Shown here: piece after piece, positions 27,607-35,044 of the stretch
Layout: every line of letters starts with the position of its first letter
Position numbering within the stretch: position 1 is the stretch's first letter
Source: Chitinophagaceae bacterium
Lineage (GTDB): Bacteria > Bacteroidota > Bacteroidia > Chitinophagales > Chitinophagaceae
Assembly (NCBI GenBank): GCA_003168265.1
Contig: PMSV01000002.1
Location: forward strand, 62,001 to 126,000
Direction: 5' to 3'
DNA length: 64,000 bases
Made by a program: the position numbers and the translations under genes
The notes under the pieces: model-generated
The model's database searches: none
Told to the model about the DNA's origin: nothing
What the model saw: the letters and a program-made list of their open reading frames with translations, nothing else

Positions 27607-27847
27607 ATAAGAGATTTAAAGGCAAAAATAAAGGGCCTCAGGTGATTTTAGATTTCTTTATGATTGGCTTTCCAGGCTTTTATAAAATTGCATGTGGAGA
27701 ATGGCAGATTTACCCAGCCTTCCCGGATGGATCAAATCCCGAAATCCCTAATTTCGCTCTAAATTTCAAGAATAAAACCGAGCCGCCACCAGAACAATTT
27801 GAATGGGAGGTTCCTTCTGACAAATAAAAACCCTAAAATACATACAG
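27607..27847. other. 241-bp intergenic region, flippase / secreted coiled-coil gene
   Basis: Contains the minus-strand -7 box of the flippase. A 61-codon open frame on the plus strand (27642-27827) has no start signal or recognisable composition and is not called. No terminator or repeat seen. Confidence 0.4.
27623..27630 (-). promoter_or_regulatory. -7 box TATTTTTG for the flippase gene
   Basis: Minus-strand TATTTTTG (27630-27623), 16 bases before ATG 27606. No clear -33 element. Confidence 0.45.
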
Positions 27848-28663
27848 ATGAAAAAGATCTTTATCCTCACTTTATCTCTATTCTTCTTTTCCAGGACAGG
27901 TTTTGCACAACAGCCCCAGGCTTATGAAAGCAGGCTGGAATACCAAAAGACTATGCAACAAGTGGCTGCGATCGATATTCCCTATCAAAACGGGGTAACT
28001 GAAGATGCCATCAATGAGTATATGAGCAAGAAGGGATTTAAAGGATCAGGTTCAAAGGGATTTACCCTTTTCCGTGGTGTGAAACTCGATGAAACGGATA
28101 CGACTTCAAGCGATCTTTATTTTAAAATTGAAAGAAAGAAAAAGGACAGGGATTTTACCGTAATTACCCTTCTTGCCACTAGAACAAATATGGATATTCT
28201 GACCAGGCCCACAATGGACAGCAGCGGCCAAACGGATAAGGCCAAGGCTTTTTTGAATAATCTTGTTCCCTATATTGATGAGCACAATACCGATGTGGAA
28301 GTTGGCAAACAGCAGGAAGTGATCAAAAAAAACCAAAAAAAGATCAATGGGCTGATCACTGATTCCACAGACCTTGAAAAGAAAATCCGGAACCTGCTTT
28401 CCGACCAGGCGCAGAATAAAAGCGATATTCTTGCCCAGACCAGTCTGATCCAAAACAATGTCAGCGCCGATCTGAATGTCAAGAACAAGGATCAGAAAAA
28501 AATGAATAAACTCCTGGATGAACAGGATAATATCGCAAAAAAACTAAGAAAGGCACAGGCCGATCTGGGTGAGACGAAGACCGATCTGACCAACCAATAC
28601 AAAGAGGCAGATAGGCAACAACAGATTTTAGATGCAATAAGGGCGAAGAAAAAGATGAGCTGA
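27848..28663 (+). CDS. secreted coiled-coil protein of unknown function
   Basis: 271 residues. Signal peptide MKKIFILTLSLFFFSRTGFAQ. The first half is a small mixed fold (TEDAINEYMSKKGFKGSGSKGFTLFRG...); the second half, from about residue 150, is a long charged helix with heptad-like spacing and several KKxxK runs (KKIRNLLSDQAQNKSDILAQ, MNKLLDEQDNIAKKLRKAQ). No enzyme motif seen. The gene for a small chagasin-like protein starts 9 bases after its stop, suggesting one transcript. Not recognised as a named family. Confidence 0.75.
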   Translation: MKKIFILTLSLFFFSRTGFAQQPQAYESRLEYQKTMQQVAAIDIPYQNGVTEDAINEYMSKKGFKGSGSKGFTLFRGVKLDETDTTSSDLYFKIERKKKDRDFTVITLLATRTNMDILTRPTMDSSGQTDKAKAFLNNLVPYIDEHNTDVEVGKQQEVIKKNQKKINGLITDSTDLEKKIRNLLSDQAQNKSDILAQTSLIQNNVSADLNVKNKDQKKMNKLLDEQDNIAKKLRKAQADLGETKTDLTNQYKEADRQQQILDAIRAKKKMS

Positions 28664-28672
28664 TTTTTTACA

Positions 28673-29056
28673 ATGCCGGCTATGTTTAAAATATACATTA
28701 TATCATTGATCCTGTTATGCAATATTAATACTTCATTTTGCCAAACAAATAAGGATAGTGTAGAAACAGCATATATTAAAATAAAACCCGACAGCTTCAG
28801 GATCATCCGCTTTAAAAGTCTGGCCACTGCGGGCTTTATCTGGTTTTTTGAAAATCCTGATTCCCTAGTGATCCGTGTTTCAAAAAAAGCCAATGATTTC
28901 GGGCAAACTGATAAAAGGATCGGAGACAGCGGTTATGAGGTTTTCGATGTGAAGGCTTTGAGAACAGGGAAAGCGCGCCTGGTCTTTAATTTGGAACGGC
29001 CGTGGAACCGGAGCGCAATTATCAGAACAAAAATATATATGGTAGACGTGCGGTAG
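28673..29056 (+). CDS. small secreted protein, divergent chagasin-like (I42) cysteine protease inhibitor fold
   Basis: 127 residues with an N-terminal signal (IYIISLILLCNINTSFCQ). The last 80 residues show the three-loop plan of chagasin/ICP inhibitors: LATAGFIW (49-57) where the family has NPTTGFxW, GDSG (84-87) where it has GxGG, and an exact RPW (109-111). The middle loop is degenerate, so inhibitory activity is uncertain. ATG 28682 is an alternative start. It lies 9 bases after the coiled-coil protein gene. Known family members inhibit papain-like proteases; the target here is unknown. Confidence 0.55.
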   Translation: MPAMFKIYIISLILLCNINTSFCQTNKDSVETAYIKIKPDSFRIIRFKSLATAGFIWFFENPDSLVIRVSKKANDFGQTDKRIGDSGYEVFDVKALRTGKARLVFNLERPWNRSAIIRTKIYMVDVR

Positions 29057-29062
29057 GTAAAA

Positions 29063-29464
29063 CTAGGAAAAGCGGATTTTTTGGCGAGCACCTTTTATTT
29101 CGGAATTTTTCTTTTTGGATGTAATTCTCTTTTCCTTAGAAGCTGCCGTCGGTTTGGTGGCAATCCTCTTTTTTTCTTTCTTCAGGGACCTGATGATGAG
29201 GTTGTTCATTTTTTCAACCACTTCTTCCTTATTGGCGAGCTGTGTTCTATGAATTTGAGACCGAACCTGCAGAATCCCCTCGGAATTGATCCTCGAATCC
29301 AGTTTTTCAAATAATCGTCTTTTTGCCTGCTCATCCAATAAGCGGGAAGCATTAATATCAAAATACCCTTCCACCATGGTCTCGACCTTGTTAACATTCT
29401 GACCTCCCTTGCCTCCGCTTCGGGCTGTCCGGAATACAATTTCTGGTGAAACATCTATCTTCAT
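29063..29464 (-). CDS. arfB: alternative ribosome-rescue factor ArfB (peptidyl-tRNA hydrolase, YaeJ family)
   Basis: 133 residues. Releases peptides from ribosomes stalled without a stop codon. The N-terminal domain has RTARSGGKGGQNVNKVET, with the catalytic GGQ at residues 20-22, and the C-terminal tail is a long basic stretch (KKEKKRIATKP...KGARQKIRF) that enters the empty mRNA channel. Length is normal. Its 5' end and the DNA upstream are duplicated in the next 190 bp (see repeat at 29363-29688). A -7 box TAGTTTTG on the minus strand (29476-29469) ends four bases before the ATG. Confidence 0.94.
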   Translation of the reverse strand: MKIDVSPEIVFRTARSGGKGGQNVNKVETMVEGYFDINASRLLDEQAKRRLFEKLDSRINSEGILQVRSQIHRTQLANKEEVVEKMNNLIIRSLKKEKKRIATKPTAASKEKRITSKKKNSEIKGARQKIRFS

Positions 29465-29500
29465 AATGCAAAACTACAAATAAACTAATCCGGATGAGAG
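29363..29500. repeat. direct repeat copy A (arfB 5' end plus dtd start)
   Basis: 138 bases that recur at 29551-29688 with about 10 mismatches (roughly 93% identity by eye) and no gaps, offset exactly 188 bases. Copy A contains the first 34 codons of intact arfB and the first seven bases of a truncated dtd copy. Confidence 0.9.
29469..29476 (-). promoter_or_regulatory. -7 box TAGTTTTG of arfB
   Basis: TAnnTTTG match on the minus strand four bases before the arfB ATG. In the duplicated copy the equivalent bases have changed and the spacing no longer fits. Confidence 0.45.
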
Positions 29501-29547
29501 TGTTAACCCTTGGGTTTTTGATGACCCGGACGGGGTAGTGATTTTTC
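29494..29547 (+). pseudogene. dtd: dtd remnant (5' codons joined to an internal segment)
   Basis: Starts ATGAGAG as in intact dtd, then jumps to sequence matching intact dtd bases 29830-29876 (core GGGTTTTTGATGA, CCGGACGGGGTA) with several substitutions. About 140 bases of the gene between these points are missing, and the segment runs into the arfB fragment. Clearly non-functional. Confidence 0.8.
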
Positions 29548-29652
29548 CATATACCCATCTACCATGGTCCCGACCTTGCTAACATTCTGACCTCCATTGC
29601 CTCCACTTCGGGCTGTCCGGGATACGATTTCTGGTGAAACATCTATCTTCAT
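29503..29652 (-). pseudogene. arfB: truncated arfB copy retaining the GGQ loop
   Basis: An ATG at 29652 opens 49 codons: the first about 34 follow ArfB (RTARSGGNGGQNVSKV, GGQ retained), then the frame runs into antisense dtd-derived sequence and stops at 29503. The tail needed for ribosome binding is absent, so it is a duplication scar rather than a working factor. It is still open, so a short peptide could be made. Confidence 0.8.
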
Positions 29653-29688
29653 AATGGCAAACTACAAATAAACTAATCCGGATGAGAG
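29551..29688. repeat. direct repeat copy B (arfB fragment plus dtd start)
   Basis: Second copy of the 138-base block at 29363-29500. Copy B holds the truncated arfB and the start of intact dtd. Confidence 0.9.
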
Positions 29689-30134
29689 CGGTTATCCAAA
29701 GAGTACACCAGGCCAGTGTGGAGATCGAAGGCAGAGAACATTCATCCATAGGCAGGGGCCTGCTCATATTGCTGGGAATCGAGGACGCGGACGGTTTGGA
29801 AGATATCGAATGGCTTAGCGGAAAGATCATTAACCTTAGGGTTTTTGATGATCCGGACGGGGTAATGAATCTTTCAGTCAAACAAATCGGGGGTGAGGTC
29901 CTGCTTGTAAGTCAATTTACGTTGCATGCATCAACGAAAAAGGGGAACCGTCCCTCTTATATCAGGGCAAGCAACCCGGAAAAGGCCATTCCGCTCTACG
30001 AGCAAATGATCCTTCAGCTCCAGGGCGACCTGGGTCAAATCATCGGAAAAGGAATCTTCGGCGCTCACATGCAAGTGGCGCTGATCAACGATGGACCGGT
30101 GACCATAATCATCGACACCAGGAACAGGGAATAA
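29682..30134 (+). CDS. dtd: D-aminoacyl-tRNA deacylase
   Basis: 150 residues. Hydrolyses D-amino acids (and Gly mischarged on tRNA-Ala) from tRNA. Start MRAVIQRVHQASVEIEG, the active-site block LLVSQFTLHASTKKGNRPSY and the C-terminal FGAHMQVALINDGPVTIIID are all standard. Divergent from arfB; the two translation-quality genes share the duplicated intergenic segment. ATG 29682 gives the family start exactly. Confidence 0.96.
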   Translation: MRAVIQRVHQASVEIEGREHSSIGRGLLILLGIEDADGLEDIEWLSGKIINLRVFDDPDGVMNLSVKQIGGEVLLVSQFTLHASTKKGNRPSYIRASNPEKAIPLYEQMILQLQGDLGQIIGKGIFGAHMQVALINDGPVTIIIDTRNRE

Positions 30135-30221
30135 ATGAAACCGGGCATGAGTATTCTGTTGAGCAAGGGAAATGAATGAGCGAAGTCCATCTGGCAAACA
30201 GAGAAAACAATAAATATTCAG

Positions 30222-31007
30222 ATGAAAAAGCAGGTTTTTGTGGTAAATGCATTCGCGCGGCATACTTTCGGAGGAAATCCGGCGGCCGTCTTGCCATTGG
30301 ATGAATGGCTCCCTGTTGATACGCTTCAGAATATTGCCATGCAGCATAATCTTTCGGAGACGGCTTTTGTAGTCCCAAAGGGAGAGGACTATGAGATCCG
30401 CTGGTTTACTCCCGCTCTTGAGGTAGCGCTTTGCGGACATGCTACCCTGGCGGCGGCCCATGTTTATTTTGAGCACCTGGGCTTCAGAAGGGAGAAGATT
30501 CGCTTCCATTCAAAAAGCGGAGTGCTGCCCGTAGCTCGAAAAGCTCCGGGTTGGCTGACCCTTGATTTTCCGGCCGATGAACCTCGCCAAACGGATTGGC
30601 CCGATCTGATTGAATCCTGCCTGAAAGAGAAGCCACTGGAGATTTATGGAGGTTCGACGGATTATCTGGCAATCCTCGGGGACCAACAGGCCATTGAGAA
30701 ACTGGATCCGGATTTTTCACAGCTATCCCGGCTTTCGTCGAGGGGCCTGATCGTCTCGGCACCCGGAAATGACTCAGATTTCGTTTCAAGGTGCTTCTAT
30801 CCGCAGGCCGGTATCAATGAAGATCCTGTTACCGGTTCCGCACACACGCTTTTGACACCTTATTGGGGACGAAAACTGGGTAAGGAAAAGCTAACTGCCA
30901 TCCAGCTATCTGCCAGAAAGGGCTATTTGGAATGCGAAATGCAAGGCGACCGTGTCCTCATCAGCGGTAGTGCGATTACTTATTTACAGGGAGATATCTT
31001 TATATAA
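30222..31007 (+). CDS. PhzF family isomerase
   Basis: 261 residues. Two-fold repeated alpha/beta fold related to PhzF and diaminopimelate epimerase. Motifs: VNAFARHTFGGNPAAVLPL, the catalytic Glu in HNLSETAFVV, ALCGHATLAAAHV and EDPVTGSAHTLLTPYW. No phenazine genes are near, so an isomerase or lyase role in another pathway is more likely. A mazG-like gene follows after 11 bases on the same strand. Confidence 0.92.
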   Translation: MKKQVFVVNAFARHTFGGNPAAVLPLDEWLPVDTLQNIAMQHNLSETAFVVPKGEDYEIRWFTPALEVALCGHATLAAAHVYFEHLGFRREKIRFHSKSGVLPVARKAPGWLTLDFPADEPRQTDWPDLIESCLKEKPLEIYGGSTDYLAILGDQQAIEKLDPDFSQLSRLSSRGLIVSAPGNDSDFVSRCFYPQAGINEDPVTGSAHTLLTPYWGRKLGKEKLTAIQLSARKGYLECEMQGDRVLISGSAITYLQGDIFI

Positions 31008-31018
31008 TTGTTCAACAA

Positions 31019-31348
31019 ATGACTATTCAGGAAGCGCAAAAAAATGTCGACGGCTGGATCCAAAACCAGGGTGTCCGCTATTTCAGTGAACTCACCAATA
31101 TGGCCATTCTGACGGAAGAAGTCGGGGAAGTAGCCCGCCTGATGAGCCGTCTTTATGGGGATCAATCATTTAAAGAATCCGATAAAAACAAGGAACTTGG
31201 AGATGAGTTGGCTGATGTGCTTTGGGTATTGATCTGCATTGCAAATCAAACAGGAATTGATCTGGAGCAGGCATTGGAAAAGAATTTTACGAAAAAAACG
31301 ATTCGGGACGCACAAAGGCACCTCAATAACGAGAAGCTGCAAGGATAG
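31019..31348 (+). CDS. MazG-like nucleotide pyrophosphohydrolase
   Basis: 109 residues, all helical. Metal-binding acidic motifs TEEVGEVARLMSR and GDELADVLWVL match the single-domain MazG/dUTPase-like family that hydrolyses NTPs to NMPs, probably cleaning damaged nucleotides. Follows phzF-like by 11 bases and converges with the next gene, 4 bases between stops. Confidence 0.92.
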   Translation: MTIQEAQKNVDGWIQNQGVRYFSELTNMAILTEEVGEVARLMSRLYGDQSFKESDKNKELGDELADVLWVLICIANQTGIDLEQALEKNFTKKTIRDAQRHLNNEKLQG

Positions 31349-31352
31349 GTGA

Positions 31353-32495
31353 TCAGCCCTTAGAAAAGTCTAGTTTGCAAAGTTCAGCAGCAGCATGCAA
31401 CCTGCCTTGCCTTATATAATCGGTGAGTTGCAGGAGACGGGGCCTGAAAAGATCAGCTTCCATTCCGTAGGCTTCCTTTATCCTGTTCCATTCCCTATCG
31501 GAAATTGTTGCACCGAGGGAGACAGCGATAGTAAAAAGATCCAGAAGGAAATACCTCTCCTTTTCGCTCACTTTCTGAAGGCATTGCAGAAATAGGTCCC
31601 AGCGGTCGTATTGCTTATCCCGATCAATGTGGAGCAGGTGCTGAAACCTTAATAATAACACGATAATATTGGGATGGTAGCACCTGGCCATGACAACTGC
31701 ATTTCCGATAGCGCGCAGGCAACCTGTTCTCCCATCATCTGATAATTGATCCAGCAACTGATCATGGAGCACATGATCGCTCAGATGATTGCTCAGTGCA
31801 AATCCCATCAGCCGCAGCCTGGCTTCCCTGACTACGCGGTGAATCACCATTCCATTCCAGAAACATTCCACCGGCAACGCAGTATATTTGATGGATATTC
31901 CAAAAATGAAGGGGCCAAAACCCAGACTAAGGACCTTTTTGGCTGCAAAATTGGTAATGACGATCTTCAATTTATACAATAGTCCCAGGATAAAGAGATT
32001 TCTCTTTGATACCTGTTCAAATGGGTCAATCCCCAGGATCTGCATTTCCGGATCGGGCAACTCAAGCGCTGTCCGTGCTAAAATATTCGTTACGTTAAAA
32101 GGCCCGCTTTTTAAAAAATCTTTCTTGTGTGAATGGATATTTATGAGTTCACTCACTTCATGGACGGCTTTGATGGCAATAATGAACAGAAGATAGAACT
32201 CTATTGCTACTGCAATTGCAGTCATTCCGCCTAACAGGGAATAGTGGAACAACCACGGCCTGTTCTGCAGGCGCAGGTCAATAAGGACCGTTGGCCATAC
32301 GCATAGAAATCCTGTGAGGCCGGAGAGAAACACTCCTTTGCGGGAGATGAAATTTATCTTATTTTGAAGGGCCTCATCTGTCAGATCAAAGACATTATGG
32401 TCAAGCTCCCTTTTTCCGAAAACCCCCAAATAATAAACTCCGAATCTCTCGAGCAGGGGTTGCTTACGCTCTTTAAAGACGATCTGTGAAGCCAT
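31353..32495 (-). CDS. membrane protein with C-terminal TerB-like helical domain, unknown function
   Basis: 380 residues. Two strongly hydrophobic segments near 55-70 and 85-110 (GVFLSGLTGFLCVWPTVLI; AIAVAIEFYLLFIIAIKAV), and a third weaker one near 205-220. The last about 70 residues (KERYFLLDLFTIAVSLGATISDREWNRIKEAYG) look like the helical TerB/DjlA-type domain with its usual D/S-x-E turn. No enzyme motif. Divergent from glyS. Family name not known to me with certainty. Confidence 0.7.
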   Translation of the reverse strand: MASQIVFKERKQPLLERFGVYYLGVFGKRELDHNVFDLTDEALQNKINFISRKGVFLSGLTGFLCVWPTVLIDLRLQNRPWLFHYSLLGGMTAIAVAIEFYLLFIIAIKAVHEVSELINIHSHKKDFLKSGPFNVTNILARTALELPDPEMQILGIDPFEQVSKRNLFILGLLYKLKIVITNFAAKKVLSLGFGPFIFGISIKYTALPVECFWNGMVIHRVVREARLRLMGFALSNHLSDHVLHDQLLDQLSDDGRTGCLRAIGNAVVMARCYHPNIIVLLLRFQHLLHIDRDKQYDRWDLFLQCLQKVSEKERYFLLDLFTIAVSLGATISDREWNRIKEAYGMEADLFRPRLLQLTDYIRQGRLHAAAELCKLDFSKG

Positions 32496-32569
32496 GATTA
32501 AAGATAGTTCAAATAGAAAGATTGCTTGTTCAGGTTCCGCCTATCTTTCTATTTTTTGTTTTAATAATT

Positions 32570-32577
32570 TACTTTTG
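32570..32577 (+). promoter_or_regulatory. -7 box TACTTTTG before glyS
   Basis: TAnnTTTG match ending eight bases before the glyS ATG; predicted leader of only a few bases. Confidence 0.5.
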
Positions 32578-32585
32578 CATCCACT

Positions 32586-34043
32586 ATGGCTAATGACAAT
32601 AAAAGATTCCTGGATATCATTGCACATTGCAAGGAATATGGTTTTATTTTTCCGTCCAGCGAGATTTATGACGGCTTGAGTGCAGTTTATGATTACGGGC
32701 AATGGGGAAGCGAGCTAAAGAAGAATATTAAAGACTATTGGTGGAAGAGCATGACCCAGCTTCATGAAAACATTGTGGGGATCGATGCCGCTATATTCAT
32801 GCATCCTACCACCTGGAAGGCCAGCGGACATGTGGATAATTTCAGCGATCCCATGATCGACAACAAAGACAGTAATAAAAGATACCGCGTTGATCATCTG
32901 ATCGAGGATTTTGCGGCGGAATTGCGATCAAAGGGGGAAGAGGACCAGGCAAGGGAACTGATAGAGGAGATGGAGCGTTTACTGGCTGCCAATGATTTTG
33001 ATTCGCTGAAAAAACTGATTGAAGAAAGGAAGATCAAATGCGCTGTCAGTGGGACTTCCAACTGGACGGATGTGCGCCAGTTCAATCTCATGTTCTCCAC
33101 TCAATTGGGCAGTATTTCGGAAGATGCCAGTGAAATTTATTTGCGGCCCGAGACGGCACAGGGAATTTTTGTGAATTTCCTGAATGTGCAGAAAACCGGC
33201 CGTATGAAGATTCCCTTTGGAATTGCACAGGTGGGAAAGGCCTTTAGAAATGAAATCGTAGCGCGGCAATTTATTTTTCGCATGCGCGAGTTTGAACAGA
33301 TGGAAATGCAATACTTTATCCGCCCTCATACTCAGAAAAAATGGTATGAGCATTGGAAGGAAGAAAGAATGAAATGGCATCTGAGCCTTGGAATTGAAAG
33401 GGAAAAATACAGGTTCCATGACCATGTCAAACTAGCACATTATGCCGATGCAGCCTGTGATATCGAATATGAATTCCCGATCGGTTTTAAAGAAGTGGAA
33501 GGAATTCATTCCAGGACTGATTTTGATCTGAGCAGCCATCAGAAATACAGCAAAAAGAAAATGCAGTATTTCGACAATGAGCTGGATGAAAATGGCAAAC
33601 CTTATGGCAATTATATCCCCTTTGTGATTGAAACATCGATCGGCCTGGACCGGATGTTCCTATTGATCATCAGCAATTCATATACAGAGGAGGACTTGAG
33701 CACAGCCGAAAAACAGGATAGCCGGGTCGTATTAAAGATCCCGGCATTGATAGCCCCTGTGAAGCTGGCCATACTCCCTCTTGTGAAAAAGGACGGCCTT
33801 CCTGAAATAGCCCGCGGCATAATGGATAAATGCAAAACTTATATGCGTTGTTTCTATGAAGAAAAAGATACCATCGGGAAAAGGTACAGGCGTATGGATG
33901 CTATCGGCACTCCTTTCTGTGTGACTATAGATCATCAGACAAAAGAAGACAACACAGTTACGGTTCGTTACCGCGATACGATGCAGCAGGAAAGAATTGC
34001 AATTCACAATATTCTCGCTGTTGTGGAAAAACAAATTCGTTAA
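32586..34043 (+). CDS. glyS: glycine--tRNA ligase (single-chain alpha2 type)
   Basis: 485 residues. Charges tRNA-Gly. The alpha2 form, related to archaeal and eukaryotic GlyRS: FIFPSSEIYDGLSAVYDYG, TSNWTDVRQFNLMFST, LRPETAQGIFVNF, GKAFRNEIVARQFIFRMREFEQMEMQYF (class II motif 2) and FVIETSIGLDRMFL (motif 3). The C-terminal anticodon-binding domain ends with the class II pattern TVRYRDTMQQERI. Complete and undamaged. Confidence 0.96.
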   Translation: MANDNKRFLDIIAHCKEYGFIFPSSEIYDGLSAVYDYGQWGSELKKNIKDYWWKSMTQLHENIVGIDAAIFMHPTTWKASGHVDNFSDPMIDNKDSNKRYRVDHLIEDFAAELRSKGEEDQARELIEEMERLLAANDFDSLKKLIEERKIKCAVSGTSNWTDVRQFNLMFSTQLGSISEDASEIYLRPETAQGIFVNFLNVQKTGRMKIPFGIAQVGKAFRNEIVARQFIFRMREFEQMEMQYFIRPHTQKKWYEHWKEERMKWHLSLGIEREKYRFHDHVKLAHYADAACDIEYEFPIGFKEVEGIHSRTDFDLSSHQKYSKKKMQYFDNELDENGKPYGNYIPFVIETSIGLDRMFLLIISNSYTEEDLSTAEKQDSRVVLKIPALIAPVKLAILPLVKKDGLPEIARGIMDKCKTYMRCFYEEKDTIGKRYRRMDAIGTPFCVTIDHQTKEDNTVTVRYRDTMQQERIAIHNILAVVEKQIR

Positions 34044-34142
34044 GCACTTAGCCAAACTTCTACCTTAGTTTCAGGTTGCCAGCGCCAAATGATTTGAAGC
34101 TGACAGCCCGGACTATTGTGTTTACTTACTAACCTTAATTAA

Positions 34143-34538
34143 ATGACAATGCTTACGTTTGAATTCCCAATCAACGCGATAGCTTTATTAGGCCTTCTCC
34201 TCGGCTCCGGCCTGATCGGATTTAGACTCAGGAGAAGCCAGATTGCCAAAATTCACAAGAAACTGGTGAAAGCGGAAAATGAAATGATCAACAGCCATGC
34301 AGAGATTCTCGAAATTCAAAAAGAGTATATCAGTTTGGAATTAAAATTGCGCGGGATTAAGGACCCGGTGATTGCTATCTCCAATCCGACAGAAGCTGCC
34401 ACCCAGGAAAACCTGCCCGGCGGAGCGCTGAGAAAGAAGATGCTAATGAAGGATTTTACGCCTACGCGCCATGAAGGGTATAACCTGATTTATGATAACC
34501 TGGTCAAAAAGGAAGCCGGATTGAATGCTGCCTCCTGA
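34143..34538 (+). CDS. small single-pass membrane protein with coiled coil
   Basis: 131 residues. N-terminal membrane helix (INAIALLGLLLGSGLIGFRL), then a coiled coil (about 32-70, AKIHKKLVKAENEMINSHAE) and a disordered linker. The C-terminal segment TRHEGYNLIYDNLVKKEA resembles the end of the next small gene (TRKDTYDFIYGQLLDKKS). Function unknown. Its position downstream of glyS with a 99-base gap does not reveal a role. Confidence 0.65.
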   Translation: MTMLTFEFPINAIALLGLLLGSGLIGFRLRRSQIAKIHKKLVKAENEMINSHAEILEIQKEYISLELKLRGIKDPVIAISNPTEAATQENLPGGALRKKMLMKDFTPTRHEGYNLIYDNLVKKEAGLNAAS

Positions 34539-34629
34539 GCGCTTGTTTTTATATCTCTTGTTCTTAGATAGCTTGCCATCCATTTTTTTCAATATCCCTT
34601 GAATTCGGATCGGCCCTTAATTTTTTAGA

Positions 34630-34681
34630 CCGCTTCTTCCTTTCAGTAAGAAATTGCTGCCTTGGGAGAAGCGGCTTTTTT
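34630..34681 (+). terminator. terminator-like hairpin after the coiled-coil membrane gene
   Basis: Arms CCGCTTCT (34630-34637) and AGAAGCGG (34667-34674), extendable to 11 pairs with one mismatch, followed by CTTTTTT. The 29-base loop is long for an intrinsic terminator. Confidence 0.5.
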
Positions 34682-34787
34682 CGTAGAATTACGAGGAAAG
34701 ATTCGGTAAAAACACGTTGTAATCCGTTGAAATATATTCTACCTTATCAGCGTTAATAGCATATCCAAATCCTTTATAAAGCCAACC

Positions 34788-34985
34788 ATGCAAACTGTAA
34801 TAAGCCTTCAACACGGAACTCATTTTAGCCTTTTGCCAGTTATTATTGCGGCGTTGATATGTTTTACAGCCCTTTATTTTTTATTGGCGGGGAGATCTAA
34901 GACTACCAGGGCCAGCAAACCGGTCACCCGTAAGGACACCTATGATTTTATATACGGTCAATTGCTTGATAAAAAATCCGCATAG
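34788..34985 (+). CDS. 65-residue single-pass membrane protein sharing a C-terminal motif with its neighbour
   Basis: Membrane helix at about 15-33 (LLPVIIAALICFTALYFLLA), then a basic linker and the tail TRKDTYDFIYGQLLDKKSA. The tail lines up with that of the gene 250 bases upstream (pattern TRxxxYxxIYxxLxxK). Small size makes it easy to miss, but the shared motif and clean start after a terminator support a real gene. Function unknown. Confidence 0.55.
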   Translation: MQTVISLQHGTHFSLLPVIIAALICFTALYFLLAGRSKTTRASKPVTRKDTYDFIYGQLLDKKSA

Positions 34986-35044
34986 CCTAAATAAAAATCT
35001 GAGTGAATATGCTTTGACTTTCCCCGGTCCGGGGTCTTAATATT

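Noticed and set aside
27642-27827. 61-codon open frame as a gene
   Set aside because: No recognisable domain, no plausible start signal, random-looking composition; spacer sequence fits better.
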